A stretch of 64,000 nt of DNA from Halorussus ruber (GTDB lineage Archaea > Halobacteriota > Halobacteria > Halobacteriales > Haladaptataceae): assembly GCF_004765785.1 (NCBI RefSeq), contig NZ_SBIT01000009.1:208179-272178 (forward strand), written 5' to 3'. Under the pieces are notes generated by a model that saw only the letters and a program-made list of their open reading frames with translations, had not been told where the DNA came from and searched no databases. A program made the position numbers and the translations under genes. Below are positions 51,746-61,423 of this stretch, one piece after another (position 1 is the first letter of the stretch; each line of letters starts with the position of its first letter).

Positions 51746-52273
51746 TCACCTCCGCACGGCCCGCCACAGCACCGCGGCCGCCAGCGTTGCGCCCGCGATT
51801 CCGGCGACAGCAGGCCCCGAGGGGTACTTTCGGGTGATTTCGGTGTACTCGGTCGGTACCTCCTCGCCGCGGTCCATCCGGAGGTACTGCTCGGACCCGG
51901 CCTCCCGAATCATCTCCTCTTGCCACGTCGGGAAGGCATCCGGTACTGCGGCCGGGTCCACCAGTCGCGGCGACTCCGCCAGGTAGGCGTGGCCGCCGTG
52001 GACCACGATGCACTCGTCTGCCGCCCGGACGTTCTGGTACCAGTCCACGTCGGTGCCGTACGGCAGGGGCACGACGAATTGGTCGCCGACCTCCGAGACG
52101 AGGACCGGGGTGTCGTACTCCCGGCCCGACCGCCGCCCCACGTGGCGGACGACGCCGTAGGGGACGAGGGGCCGCCCCGCGAGGCGAAGCGTGAACGGGT
52201 TCAAGATTCGCTTGTTGAAGCCGCGAACTCGGTCCTGCACCTGTCGATAGCGTGATTCGGTTTTCCCCGACAT
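51746..52273 (-). CDS. DDN/nitroreductase-like deazaflavin-family protein with membrane anchor
   Basis: 175 residues. RHVGRRSGREYDTPVLVSEVG, VVPLPYGTDVDWYQNVRAAD and HGGHAYLAESPRLVD form the F420/FMN split-barrel of the DDN-like group. A C-terminal helix (PAVAGIAGATLAAAVLW) suggests membrane attachment. The likely role is coenzyme-F420- or FMN-dependent reduction of quinones or nitro compounds. ATG 52273 was chosen over the GTG two codons upstream. The 5' intergenic region holds AT-rich sequence and a 7-bp-armed hairpin (TAAGACA...TGTCTTA, 52401-52426). Confidence 0.8.
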   Translation of the reverse strand: MSGKTESRYRQVQDRVRGFNKRILNPFTLRLAGRPLVPYGVVRHVGRRSGREYDTPVLVSEVGDQFVVPLPYGTDVDWYQNVRAADECIVVHGGHAYLAESPRLVDPAAVPDAFPTWQEEMIREAGSEQYLRMDRGEEVPTEYTEITRKYPSGPAVAGIAGATLAAAVLWRAVRR

Positions 52274-52494
52274 TCCCACTCGCTTCGAATCGACGGTTTC
52301 GGACTTAATCGTTGGTTCGGCTAGGTGGTTGTGTCGTGTTTTTCGGAAAGTGGTCGGGAGATGGAATTATATAGTTACGCTTAGAAATTCTATATGTATG
52401 TTTAAGACAACTATTTACGTGTCTTAGAAATCCCTCGCGCGGTTCGCTTCGTCTCGTGACCGCGGGAAAGAGACAGAGAATCGGAGGAACCGTA

Positions 52495-52621
52495 GTCTCG
52501 AAAGCCCTCGCGGGCCTCGCGGTCGCTCAGCGACATATCTGACGGACGTAGTTGCGTCAGATAGGGGTCGCTGAGACGACCACGTAAACGCGAGGCCCGC
52601 TCGCCCTTTCAGTCCGCCAGG
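52495..52621 (+). repeat. Rod-hairpin element, subtype A, copy 4
   Basis: GTCTCGAAAGCCCTCGC at the left and GCTCGCCCTTTCAGTCCGCC at the right, with outer stem CGGGCCTCGCG/CGCGAGGCCCG, conserved GTCGCTCAGCGACATATC and inner stem TATCTGACG/CGTCAGATA (loop 10 nt). A degraded second fragment (CCCTCGCGCGGTTCGC, near 52432-52447) lies 50 bp upstream. It sits between two minus-strand genes. Confidence 0.88.
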
Positions 52622-52701
52622 ATTGCCGGTTGCCCCACGGAGCGCATCCTCGTGGTTTGTCCCACCGACCGCCCGCTGGCGGGCGGTCGGCCCGCCACTT
52701 C

Positions 52702-54213
52702 TCAGGACGTGACTTCGGGGAAGAACTCGCCGTGGAAGCCGAACGGGATGTGATGGGGGACGTGCGCTCGGGCCAGTTCATCGAAGCTCTCGCCGTCCAA
52801 GACGACCAGCACCGAGTCCTCGGATTCGGTGTCGAGGGCGGGCGCGAGGACCACCCCGCGGTCCTCGGGCGCTTGCTTCTCTCCTCCGCCGCCCTCGCCG
52901 TCCGCCGGTTTCGGCACGAAAATCGGCTCTCCGGCGTAGAACCCGTCTTCCCACCACTCGGTCGCTTCGCCCGTCTCGACGTTCACCTTCGCCAGTCCGT
53001 TCTGGCCCTCTCTGGCGGTGGCCTGCCCGTAGGCGTAGCGGTAGGGTTCCATCCCCGCTCGCGGGGCGATTCGCGGGAGTTCCATCCCGGTGTAGAGATT
53101 TCGGCGGTCGACGCGCCCGCCGTCGATGGGCACCCTGAATCGCGCGAGTTCGCCCTTCGCGGCGTCGAGGACGGGGCCGGGATTCGGTTCCCCGCCGGTC
53201 GCTTCTCCCGCTTTCTCCTCTCCCTCGACCGAGGACATGAACAGGTCTTCGACGATGCTGGCGTCCTCGTAGGCCACCAAGTCCACGACGAGTTCGCCCG
53301 ATTCCCCGTCCTCGGCCCTGCTCTCGAAGGCGTTGACGGTGTGGAAGAAGAAAAACGGCGGCGCGGTTCGCTCGATGGCCAGATTGCCGGATTCCCTGTC
53401 GAAGGCCAGGAATCGCGTCCCGCGCTCTGGTTTCCACCGGAAGTTGTCGATGAACCCGCCGCGGCCCGGCAGGAGGAATCGCATCGGGTTCACCACGAAC
53501 GGCGGTTCCACGACGACGACGTACTGCGGGGTGAGCGCGAAACTGTGGAGGTAGGCTGGCTCCTCGACTTCGAGCGACGCGATGGGGACTCTGCTCGGCC
53601 TGCCGCCCGCTGGCTGGTCGTCCAGCACGCGATAGAGGAGATACCGGTTCTTCCTGCCGAATCGGGTCGCGTACCCCACGGTCTCTCCTCGCCGGTCGTC
53701 GTGCCGGAGGTGGGCGGTGACGTGGTGGACCGTCATGTCGTCGGCGAAGGTCAACTCCCCGCGCGCCGACAGGGTCTCGGGGTCGAACCGAACGCGCCGA
53801 GGAGTCTCGGTCAGGGCGGCGTACTCCCCGCCGATGCGGGCCACGTTGACGTTGGCGTTGTCGGTCGGGTCGCTCAGGAACGACTTGAGCTGGTCGAGAT
53901 AGCTCCCCGAGGTGGCGAACTGACTCGTGATTCGCTCGTCCTCGACCGCCTCGCGGTAGGCCTCGGTCCGGAGGAAGCGATTCGAGTAGAACACCCCTCC
54001 GTCTGTCCCGTCCTCCCCGCCGAACCGGAACTTGTGGAGCATCGCCAGTCCGTCGAACCAGTGTTCGACGCGCTCGCCCCCGACCTCGAACTGTCCGGGG
54101 CCGTTGCGGACCAGCGACCCCGAGAGCCACGCCGGAATCTCGCCCTCCATGTCGAGCGCGAGGTCGTCGTGTTCGGCGTCGAGCGACCGGAATCCGGGGC
54201 TGTAGGCTGGCAT
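52702..54213 (-). CDS. Carotenoid cleavage oxygenase (RPE65 family)
   Basis: 503 residues, non-haem iron dioxygenase that cleaves carotenoids, perhaps to retinal for bacteriorhodopsin-type pigments. Iron-binding His are visible in TVHHVTAHLRHDD, YLHSFALTP, FFFHTVNAF and the last HHIPFGFHGEFFP. The N-terminus SLVRNGPGQFEVGGERVEHWFDGLAMLHKF is a family signature. The gene has no neighbouring carotenoid biosynthesis genes. Which bond is cleaved is unknown. Confidence 0.9.
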   Translation of the reverse strand: MPAYSPGFRSLDAEHDDLALDMEGEIPAWLSGSLVRNGPGQFEVGGERVEHWFDGLAMLHKFRFGGEDGTDGGVFYSNRFLRTEAYREAVEDERITSQFATSGSYLDQLKSFLSDPTDNANVNVARIGGEYAALTETPRRVRFDPETLSARGELTFADDMTVHHVTAHLRHDDRRGETVGYATRFGRKNRYLLYRVLDDQPAGGRPSRVPIASLEVEEPAYLHSFALTPQYVVVVEPPFVVNPMRFLLPGRGGFIDNFRWKPERGTRFLAFDRESGNLAIERTAPPFFFFHTVNAFESRAEDGESGELVVDLVAYEDASIVEDLFMSSVEGEEKAGEATGGEPNPGPVLDAAKGELARFRVPIDGGRVDRRNLYTGMELPRIAPRAGMEPYRYAYGQATAREGQNGLAKVNVETGEATEWWEDGFYAGEPIFVPKPADGEGGGGEKQAPEDRGVVLAPALDTESEDSVLVVLDGESFDELARAHVPHHIPFGFHGEFFPEVTS

Positions 54214-54331
54214 TTGTCACCCTAATCGACTCGCTCCTCGAAAACGGTGGTGGCTGAATCGGTCGGTGGTGTGGTTGGCGGCGATGTGACTGGCGGCGGT
54301 GGCGTCGCTGGCGCGGTCGGCGATGGCCGAC

Positions 54332-54685
54332 TCAGTACGTGATGACCTCGTACCCCTCGGCCACGAGGTCCCGAACGCTCGGGTGGCCCTCGAACTCGGC
54401 GACTCGGTCGGCCTCGCTGTCGTCCACCTCGTCGCCGACTTTGAAGGCGTCGGCGCAGTAGTCGCAGGCGGTGACGTTCTCCGAGAGCGCGTCGTAGAGC
54501 GCGTGGTAGTCGTGATTTTCGTCTTCGAGTTCCGGAATCCACTGGGTGCCCGCGCCGTCGAAGATGACCTCGATTTCGTCGCCCTCGTCCTGAAACTCCT
54601 TGGCGGCCTGGAGGCCGTTGACGAGTCGGCCGAGGTCCGAGTGCGATTCGGTGCCCGCGAGGATTACGATTGCTGTCTGGACCAT
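54332..54685 (-). CDS. DsrE-like protein
   Basis: 117 residues. TAIVILAGTESHSDLGRLVNGLQAAKEF, then IEVIFDGAGTQWIPEL and ACDYCADAFKVGD, form the DsrE/TusD-like fold. A CDYC pair is present where sulfur-carrier proteins have their Cys. Sulfur transfer is possible but not shown. ATG 54685 was chosen as the start of the VQTAIVILAG strand; the longer frame is not conserved. Confidence 0.82.
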   Translation of the reverse strand: MVQTAIVILAGTESHSDLGRLVNGLQAAKEFQDEGDEIEVIFDGAGTQWIPELEDENHDYHALYDALSENVTACDYCADAFKVGDEVDDSEADRVAEFEGHPSVRDLVAEGYEVITY

Positions 54686-54781
54686 GCGAGCCGTGCTAAC
54701 AGGTTTCGAGGTAAAGGTCCGCCCCTCGCGGCCGGAACTGCCTGCGTTTGTGACGCCGACTCGCTTCTCCGTGACGCCCAT

Positions 54782-56002
54782 CTACTCTTCCCGATGGCGC
54801 GGGACCTGCCCGACCCACGGCCCGGTCACGGTGAGCGAGTTCTCGCCCGCGAGGAGACCGGTCGCTCGGTCGTATACTGCATTCCACCCGCACTTGTCCT
54901 CCCACGACTTCTCGGCGACGCGGAACTCGTCCCGGCGCTCGCCGCTCGCGGCGTCGAGGACGCTGACGTATCCTCGCTGGTCGAGGACGTAGGCCAGCGA
55001 CCCGTCCGACGAGATGGCGGCAATTGCGGCCTCGCTCCGCGCGCCTCCGGCATCGAACCGCCAGTCTTCCGGGCCTCCGGAGCGCGAGAAGGCGACTACG
55101 TCCCCCGAGTCGGTGCCGACGAAGAAGGTCTCGTCGTCGCGCTCGGTGGCCCGTACCTTTCGCTCCTTCTCGTCTTTCCTCTCCCCAGAAAGCGAGGCCG
55201 TCCACCGCTTTTCCCCGGACCCGGGGTCGATTGCCGCGACCCGTCCGTCCTCGCTGGCGACGTGAATCGCTCGATCGCCGTCGTCCCCGAAGATAGACTC
55301 CCAGATTTTCTCGCCGACCTCGGTCCGCCAGCGTTCGGTCCCGTCCTCGATTGCGAAGGCGGAGACGCTCCCGTTCTCTGTCGCCGCGACCACGGTGTCG
55401 CCGACCGCGACCGGCCCGGACCAGACCTTCGCGTCTACTCCGCTCGTCCAGACCTCCTCGCCGCTCTCGGCGTCGAGCGCGACGACTCGGTGGACGAAAC
55501 TGTCGTCTCGCGGGTCGGCGTTCGAGTCTCCCGAGTGCGAGACGCCGGCGATGAGGCGGTCTCCTGCTTTCGCTGGTTGCCCCCACGCGCCGCCGCCGTA
55601 GGTCTCTCGACCGCCGGCGTCGTAGCGCCACTCGACGTGGCCGGTTCGCTTGTCGAGCGAGTAGACGAGGTCCGTACCAGTCCCGAAGTAGACGCTCTCG
55701 TCCGCGACCAGCGGTACTCCGGCACCGCCTCCAGTTACCGTGAACACCCACTTCGGCTCCCCGTCGAACTGTTTCAGCGAGGCGACCCGCGAGACGAGGC
55801 CCTCGCCAGTGGAGCCGTGCTGCTCCGAGACGTAGACCGAGTACTCGTCAGTCGCGGCGGGCGACCAGCGTCGGCCGTCGAGAGTCCACCGCGGTTCGCG
55901 CCGGTCGATGCAGTGGTCCGTCTCGAACCACCAGTAGCCGCCGACGCCGACCCCGGCGGTGCCGAGCGCGGCGAGGAGTTGGCGGCGGGTCCAGTCGGGC
56001 AT
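54782..56002 (-). CDS. PQQ-type beta-propeller protein (BamB-like)
   Basis: 406 residues. A twin-arginine start (WTRRQLLAALGTAGVGVGG) marks export. Repeats such as VYFGTGTDLVYSLDKRTGHVEWRY, VHRVVALDAESGEEVWTSG and SVSAFAIEDGTERWRTEVG are propeller blades (about six, each with Asp/Gly turns and Trp). There is no catalytic dehydrogenase site. It is likely a cell-surface structural or scaffold protein. Confidence 0.85.
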   Translation of the reverse strand: MPDWTRRQLLAALGTAGVGVGGYWWFETDHCIDRREPRWTLDGRRWSPAATDEYSVYVSEQHGSTGEGLVSRVASLKQFDGEPKWVFTVTGGGAGVPLVADESVYFGTGTDLVYSLDKRTGHVEWRYDAGGRETYGGGAWGQPAKAGDRLIAGVSHSGDSNADPRDDSFVHRVVALDAESGEEVWTSGVDAKVWSGPVAVGDTVVAATENGSVSAFAIEDGTERWRTEVGEKIWESIFGDDGDRAIHVASEDGRVAAIDPGSGEKRWTASLSGERKDEKERKVRATERDDETFFVGTDSGDVVAFSRSGGPEDWRFDAGGARSEAAIAAISSDGSLAYVLDQRGYVSVLDAASGERRDEFRVAEKSWEDKCGWNAVYDRATGLLAGENSLTVTGPWVGQVPRHREE

Positions 56003-56044
56003 CGACCGGGAGGGGTCGCTCGGACGTGATAAGTTTTCTACTTT

Positions 56045-57808
56045 TCAGTCGTGGACCAGCACGTCCAGCACGTCCGGACCTCCCCTGTCGAGGGCATCCT
56101 CGACTGCGGACTGAATCTCGTCGGGGTCCTCGACGAGGAGGCCCCGCGCGCCGTGACTCTCGGCGTTCGCCGGGATGTCCACCGGCGGGTCGAAGTCCAT
56201 CCCGACGAACTCGTGGTCGGCCTCCTCGCCGCCGAGGAGGTCGAGGGTGTTGTCCTTCAGGATGCGGTAGTTGCGGTTGTCCGGAATCACGACCGTCAGG
56301 TCCACGTCGTGTCGCGCGGCCGAGTAGAGCGTCTGCGGATAGTAGAGGTACGACCCGTCGCCGATGAATCCGAGAACGTCGCGGGGGTCGTCGGTCTGGG
56401 CCTCGGCGATGGCCGCGCCGACCGAGGCCGGGAGGCCGTAGCCCAGTCCGCCGCCCTTGTTCGAGACGTACTGCTCCGGTTCGAAGTCCCACCGGGTCAG
56501 CATGGCGTACTTGGCGGTGACGCCCTCGTCAACGACGTAGGCGTCGGGGGCCGCCGCTTTCAGGGCGTCCACGAGGTCGGCCTTCGAGGCGCGCGGGTCG
56601 TCGGCCTCGTCCTCGCCCATCTCGGTCATCTTGGCCTCGACCATCTGCTGGACCGCCTCGACGCGTTCGAGGCGGTCCTCGCGCCCTTCGTCGCCGACCC
56701 GGTCGCGGAGTCGGTCGGCCAGTTCGGCCAGCGCCCTGCCGGGGTCGGCCACGATGGCGGCGTCCGCTGGCTGGTTCTTGCCGACCTGCCACGCGTCGTC
56801 GCTGACGTGGACGCAGGTGGTCTCCTCGGCGACCAAGTCGCGCTCGTGGCGGGTCAGCGTCGTGTTGGTCGAGGTTCCGGCGAAGACGACGTTGTCCGCG
56901 CCGAGCAGGGCCGCCGCGAGGTCCTCGTCCGGCGGGATGTAGGAGACCCACTGGTCGTGGCCGGTCGGGAAGTCGATTTCGCAGGCCAGAATCTCGCCGT
57001 GGACCCTCGCCCCGGCGGCCTCGGCGAACTCGACCGCCGCCTCGACCGCATCGACTCCCGACCGAGCCACGCCGTCGCCGACGACGAGCGCCACGTCCTC
57101 GGCGGGGTCCGCGAGCAGGTCCGCGGCGCGAGCTATCTGGGTCGGGTCGCCCCGGCCCGCGTCGGGAATCTGGCCGAGGCGCTCGGGCGTCTCGTCGGTC
57201 TCGGCCAGCATTACGTCGAGCGGGAGCGCCAGAAAGACCGGGCCGGTCGGCGGCGTGAGCGCGACCCGGAAGGCCCGCCGGAGCATCGTCGGCAGGGCGC
57301 TCACGTCTCGGACCTCGTCGCTCCACTTGGCGAACTCGTCGGCCATCTCCACGAGGTCTCCCGACAGAATCGGCTCCTCGTGGCGGAAGTCGGTGCTGTG
57401 GTTCCCGGCGGTGACGACGAGAGGAGCCCCCGCCACGCTCGCGCCGTAGAGGTTGCCGAGGCCGTGGGCGAGGCCCGGCGCGATGTGGAGGTTCACGACG
57501 CCGACGGGGTTGACGGAATCGGTGGCGGTGGGGTCGTAACCGCCGTCCTCGACGCTTTCGCCGCCCTCCCGGCTCGCGCGGTCGGCGCGGTCGGCGCGGT
57601 CGGCGTGATATCGTCGCGTGCTAGCATAGCCTGCGGCCATCCCGACCGCCACGTCCTCGTGGAGTCCGAGGACGTATTCGAGGCCGCTGTCGCCGAGCGC
57701 GTCCATCACGGGCAGTTCCGTGGTTCCGGGGTTGCCGAAGACGTGCGAGACGCCGTACTCCTCTAAGGCGTCCACGAACAGGTCGGCTCCGGTGTATTCG
57801 TCGCCCAT
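56045..57808 (-). CDS. Thiamine-diphosphate-dependent decarboxylase/synthase
   Basis: 587 residues. The PYR domain starts GADLFVDALEEYGVSHVFGNPGTTELPV with LGLHEDVAVGMAAGYA (catalytic Glu region). A central domain follows, and the PP domain TPP motif is GDGSYLYYPQTLYSA...DNRNYRILK, with GGGLGYGLPASVGAA before it. The family includes acetolactate synthase, benzoylformate decarboxylase and oxalyl-CoA decarboxylase; HVFGNPGTTELPVMDAL looks most like benzoylformate/acetolactate-type enzymes. There is no small regulatory subunit gene next door. The substrate is unresolved. Residues 62-95 are a low-complexity ADRADRAD insertion. Confidence 0.88.
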   Translation of the reverse strand: MGDEYTGADLFVDALEEYGVSHVFGNPGTTELPVMDALGDSGLEYVLGLHEDVAVGMAAGYASTRRYHADRADRADRASREGGESVEDGGYDPTATDSVNPVGVVNLHIAPGLAHGLGNLYGASVAGAPLVVTAGNHSTDFRHEEPILSGDLVEMADEFAKWSDEVRDVSALPTMLRRAFRVALTPPTGPVFLALPLDVMLAETDETPERLGQIPDAGRGDPTQIARAADLLADPAEDVALVVGDGVARSGVDAVEAAVEFAEAAGARVHGEILACEIDFPTGHDQWVSYIPPDEDLAAALLGADNVVFAGTSTNTTLTRHERDLVAEETTCVHVSDDAWQVGKNQPADAAIVADPGRALAELADRLRDRVGDEGREDRLERVEAVQQMVEAKMTEMGEDEADDPRASKADLVDALKAAAPDAYVVDEGVTAKYAMLTRWDFEPEQYVSNKGGGLGYGLPASVGAAIAEAQTDDPRDVLGFIGDGSYLYYPQTLYSAARHDVDLTVVIPDNRNYRILKDNTLDLLGGEEADHEFVGMDFDPPVDIPANAESHGARGLLVEDPDEIQSAVEDALDRGGPDVLDVLVHD

Positions 57809-57901
57809 GGACGTGTGGTTCGCAACCGCGTGCCAAAGGTGTTCGGCCGTGTTCGATTGATTTCCCCTCCATTCGGTTTCGGTCGGTGGACCAACCGTTA
57901 T

Positions 57902-58041
57902 CCTGGTGGACTGAAAGGGCGAGCGGGACTCACGGGCCGGAGGCCCGTGGTCGTCTCAGCCGACCTCTATCCGCCGCGCGCGGTTCTGCGCGCGGCGGAT
58001 ATGTCGCTGAGCGACCGTGAGGTCCGCGAGGGCTTTCGAAG
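57902..58041 (-). repeat. Rod-hairpin element, subtype A, copy 5
   Basis: Inverted copy with CCTGGTGGACTGAAAGGGC at the left and CGCGAGGGCTTTCGAAGAC at the right. The outer stem GCGGGACTCACGG pairs with CCGTGAGGTCCGC (one mismatch). The inner stem TATCCGCCGCGCGC, loop GGTTCT, GCGCGCGGCGGATA has 14 perfect pairs. It lies between divergent genes; the remaining spacer to 58246 has no clear structure. Confidence 0.88.
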
Positions 58042-58246
58042 ACATTGCGGTTTCATCTACTCTGCGGTTCGTTTTCGAGGCCCTCGTCGCTGTTTCCGTG
58101 ACGTGTCCGAACACCTATCGGAATCCCTCTCACCGACCAGTAGTCAAATTTCCAACCACCGCGTTTCACCAATCTTTTTACGTGTCTCCGCGCAGTTGTC
58201 GTGCGTACTCACACCAGACCCCGCGGTCCACACCCCGAACTCATCC

Positions 58247-61200
58247 ATGTCCGAGAAGCCGTCACCGCTGTTGCCCGACGACGAACAGTCGCGCGACCGA
58301 CTCCGCGCCGCGCTGGCGGTGTTCTGCGTCCTCGCGGTCCTCCTCGCGGGGACCGTCGTGCCCGCGGTCTCGGGTGCTGGACTGGGCCAGACTCCTCTCG
58401 GCTCGGCCGTCCCGACGCCGAACGTCGACGTCGGGGGCATGAACGGCGGCGGAGGAGGCGGAGGCGCGGCCGGTGGCGGCCTCGGCGCGCTCAATCCCGG
58501 CGACCAGACCTCGCTCGGCGGGTCGCTCGCGGAGAACCAGAGCGCCTTCCAGTCCCAGAACGCCGAGGTCCACTTCCGGGTTCGGAGTACCTCGGCGTCC
58601 TACTGGCGGACCGGCGCGTACGACCAGTACACCGGGTCGGGGTGGGAGCAGTCGGGCGACCGCCAGCCCTACTCCGGTCCCGTCAGGAGCGGCGGGATTC
58701 AGGGCGAGCGCGTCCAGTACCGGGTCACGCTCGGCCAGTCGGCCACCGCGCTCCCGAGCGTCTGGCGGGCCAACTCGGTCTCCCAGTCGGCGACCGACTC
58801 GCTCTACGTGACCGACCAGCGCGCGTTCGAGACCGGCGATCCGGTGCCCGCCGGGACCACCTACTCGGGGGTCAGCCATCGCCCGGCGCGGGACCCCACC
58901 GTCCTCCGGGCCGCGGGCACCGACTACCCGAGCGAAATCGAGCGCCGGTACACCGCGCTTCCGGAGGACTCCGAGCACCGGGTCGCCGGGTTCACCGACC
59001 GACTCACCGCCGGTTCCTCCTCGGCCTACGAGTCGGCGATGCGAATCGAGTCGTGGCTGGAGTCGAACAAGAACTACTCGCTGAACGTCTCGAAGCCCTC
59101 CGGCGGGGACTCGGCCTCCGAGTTCATCTTCGAGATGGAGGAGGGCTACTGCGAGTACTTCGCCACCTCGATGACCGTGATGCTCCGGTCCCAGGACATC
59201 CCGGCCCGCTACGTCGTTGGCTACTCGACCGGCCAGAAGGTCGGGTCGAACACCTACAAAGTCCGGGCGATGAACGCCCACGCGTGGGTCGAGGTCTACT
59301 TCCCCGAGGTCGGGTGGGTCCGGTTCGACCCCACGCCCGGACAGGAGCGGCTGCAGTCCGAGCGCCGGGCTTTCCAGAACCAGACCCAGAACGACCCGCG
59401 GCAGTACGACCACACCGAGTCGGGAAGCCCCGGCGAGGAGTTCTCGCCGACGGACTCGGACTCCGGAACCCCCGGAACCGGAACCGCCACGACCGGCGGG
59501 TCCGGAACCGGCGACTCGCCCGGAACGGGGCCGGGCACCGCAACCTCCTCGGGAACCGGGACCTCCGTCGAGGACGGCACGCCGACGACCGGCGAGTCCG
59601 GCGAATCGGGCGACTCGACTGACCCCGAAGGAACGACCGCGGCCCCCGGCGAGACGACAACGACTTCCGGCGACTCGAACGACTCCGGAGACGACGTAAA
59701 GACTTCCAGCGGGTACGACGTCGAACTCAACCGGACGCCGGTCCCCGGCGCGACGGTCGAGGTCACGGTCACGGACAACGTCAGCACCGTCATCGGCGCG
59801 CCCGTCTTCTTCAACGGCGAGCGCGTCGGCGTCACCGACGAGGGCGGGACCGTGACCGCACAAGTCCCCTACGTCGAGACGCTGAAAATCCGGGTCGGCG
59901 GCTCGGACAGCGCGAGCGCGCTGTCCGCGTCGGGCGAAATTGCAGGGCATTCGGGCGCGACGGGAGAGGATTCGAGCGAGATTGCAGAGCATTCTGAATC
60001 GGCGGTAAAGCATTCATATTCATCTTTTAAGACAGAATTTTCAATGCCTAGGAACCAGATACAATTGTCCGGGCCGCCGCTCGACTCCGACGCGGTCTTC
60101 TCGTTGGCTGGTCCGCCGCCGACCGGCGTGAATCTCCGGCCCGCGCCGACCGGCGTGAAATCCCGCTCGTCGTCGCTCGCTTCCGCGAAACCACCCCAGA
60201 AACTCCCGCTCGGCAACGAGACCAACGGCACCGGCTACTCGCTGGCGACGAACGCCACGCTCGCGGTCTCCGGCGACGCGATAGCCGGGAGCGAAGTCGT
60301 CGTGACCGCGACGGTCCGCGGCGTCCCGGTCCGGAACGCCGAGGTCACGCTCGGCGACGAGACGGTGGGCACGACGGGCAAGAACGGCCGCGTCGAGGTC
60401 CGAATCCCCGACTCGCCCGGCAACTTCACGCTCGCCGTCTCTCGCGGCCCTGTCGAGGGCGAGACGACCCTCGTCGTCCCGACGCTCGAACTCTCGACCG
60501 ACCCGAAACTCCCGCTCGCGCTCCCCGGCACGGGAGTCGAAATCTGCGCGACCTACGGCGGCGACCCCATCAGCGACGCGCAGGTCCGGGTCGGCGGCGC
60601 GAACCACACCACCGACATCAACGGCACCGCCACCGCCTCGCTCCCCTTCAGCGGGAGCGCACAAATCGTCGCCTCGGCCCGCGGGCAGACCCGCCGGACG
60701 ACCGTCTCGGGCCTGTTCGTCAACCTCGCGGGCGTCTCGGCCGCCGCGCTCGCCGCCCTCGGCGCTCTCGGGTTCGCCTCCCGGCGCACCGGTATCGGCC
60801 CGCGGCAGGTCGCGGCGGCCCTCCTCGGCGCGGTTCGGGCGCTCCCGGACCTCGCCGTCGCGGCGCTGTTCGGCGCGGCCGACCGCCTCTCGTGGGCCGT
60901 AGAGCGCCTCCTCGACGCGCTCGCCGACCTCCGGTCGGGCGAGGTCTCGGTCCGCGAACTGATAGCGCGATTCCGGGCGTGGTTCGCCGAGCGACTCGAC
61001 ACCGCCCGCGAGAACAGTCGGGAGTCGCTGGCCGGGTTCGTCGGCGACTCGTCGCCCGACGCCGCTGACGACGCCCGGCGAGACGAGTCCTACCGGACGC
61101 TCAGGGAGTCGTGGGACTCGTTCCTCCGGGTGGTCTCGGTCCGGCGGCCCGACGCGATGACGCCCGGCGAACTCGCCGACCACGCCGTCACCGAGGACGA

Positions 61201-61423
61201 CCTGCCGCCCGGCGCGGTCGTCACGCTCCGGGACGCCTTCCGCGACGTGGAGTACGGCGCGCGCTCGCCGGACGACCGACTCCCGAGAGTCGAGGAGGCC
61301 ATCGCGGAAATCGAGCGAGCGAGACGCGAGCAGGCCGAACGAGACGAGAGCGCCGACGAGTCCGACGGGACCGGAGCGACGGACCACCACACCATCGCCG
61401 ACATCGTGGGGGGTGACGACTGA
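58247..61423 (+). CDS. Transglutaminase-like membrane protein
   Basis: 1058 residues. A membrane helix (about 18-45) and a large extracellular N-terminal part precede a transglutaminase core with Cys302 (EGYCEYFATS), His345 (AMNAHAWVEVYF) and Asp361 (VRFDPTPGQ), a cysteine-protease/transglutaminase triad. A Gly/Ser/Thr linker (about 385-475) and Ig-like repeats (about 480-820) follow. A second membrane segment (about 825-845) and a C-terminal cytosolic DUF4129-like part end the protein. ATG 58247 is selected because the upstream reading frame crosses a hairpin element. It begins an operon with a DUF58 gene. It includes an unusually AT-rich insertion near 59938-60065. Confidence 0.88.
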   Translation: MSEKPSPLLPDDEQSRDRLRAALAVFCVLAVLLAGTVVPAVSGAGLGQTPLGSAVPTPNVDVGGMNGGGGGGGAAGGGLGALNPGDQTSLGGSLAENQSAFQSQNAEVHFRVRSTSASYWRTGAYDQYTGSGWEQSGDRQPYSGPVRSGGIQGERVQYRVTLGQSATALPSVWRANSVSQSATDSLYVTDQRAFETGDPVPAGTTYSGVSHRPARDPTVLRAAGTDYPSEIERRYTALPEDSEHRVAGFTDRLTAGSSSAYESAMRIESWLESNKNYSLNVSKPSGGDSASEFIFEMEEGYCEYFATSMTVMLRSQDIPARYVVGYSTGQKVGSNTYKVRAMNAHAWVEVYFPEVGWVRFDPTPGQERLQSERRAFQNQTQNDPRQYDHTESGSPGEEFSPTDSDSGTPGTGTATTGGSGTGDSPGTGPGTATSSGTGTSVEDGTPTTGESGESGDSTDPEGTTAAPGETTTTSGDSNDSGDDVKTSSGYDVELNRTPVPGATVEVTVTDNVSTVIGAPVFFNGERVGVTDEGGTVTAQVPYVETLKIRVGGSDSASALSASGEIAGHSGATGEDSSEIAEHSESAVKHSYSSFKTEFSMPRNQIQLSGPPLDSDAVFSLAGPPPTGVNLRPAPTGVKSRSSSLASAKPPQKLPLGNETNGTGYSLATNATLAVSGDAIAGSEVVVTATVRGVPVRNAEVTLGDETVGTTGKNGRVEVRIPDSPGNFTLAVSRGPVEGETTLVVPTLELSTDPKLPLALPGTGVEICATYGGDPISDAQVRVGGANHTTDINGTATASLPFSGSAQIVASARGQTRRTTVSGLFVNLAGVSAAALAALGALGFASRRTGIGPRQVAAALLGAVRALPDLAVAALFGAADRLSWAVERLLDALADLRSGEVSVRELIARFRAWFAERLDTARENSRESLAGFVGDSSPDAADDARRDESYRTLRESWDSFLRVVSVRRPDAMTPGELADHAVTEDDLPPGAVVTLRDAFRDVEYGARSPDDRLPRVEEAIAEIERARREQAERDESADESDGTGATDHHTIADIVGGDD

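Noticed and set aside
52630..54225. 531-codon plus-strand ORF opposite the carotenoid oxygenase
   Set aside because: It begins within repeat and antisense DNA and has no conserved motif; the minus-strand protein has the iron-binding His set.
56051..57766. 571-codon plus-strand ORF opposite the TPP enzyme
   Set aside because: The minus-strand TPP enzyme carries all cofactor motifs; the plus frame is a GC-driven shadow.
57815..58246. N-terminal extension of the transglutaminase frame
   Set aside because: The extension runs through a rod-hairpin copy and has no hydrophobic or conserved part; ATG 58247 directly precedes the signal helix.
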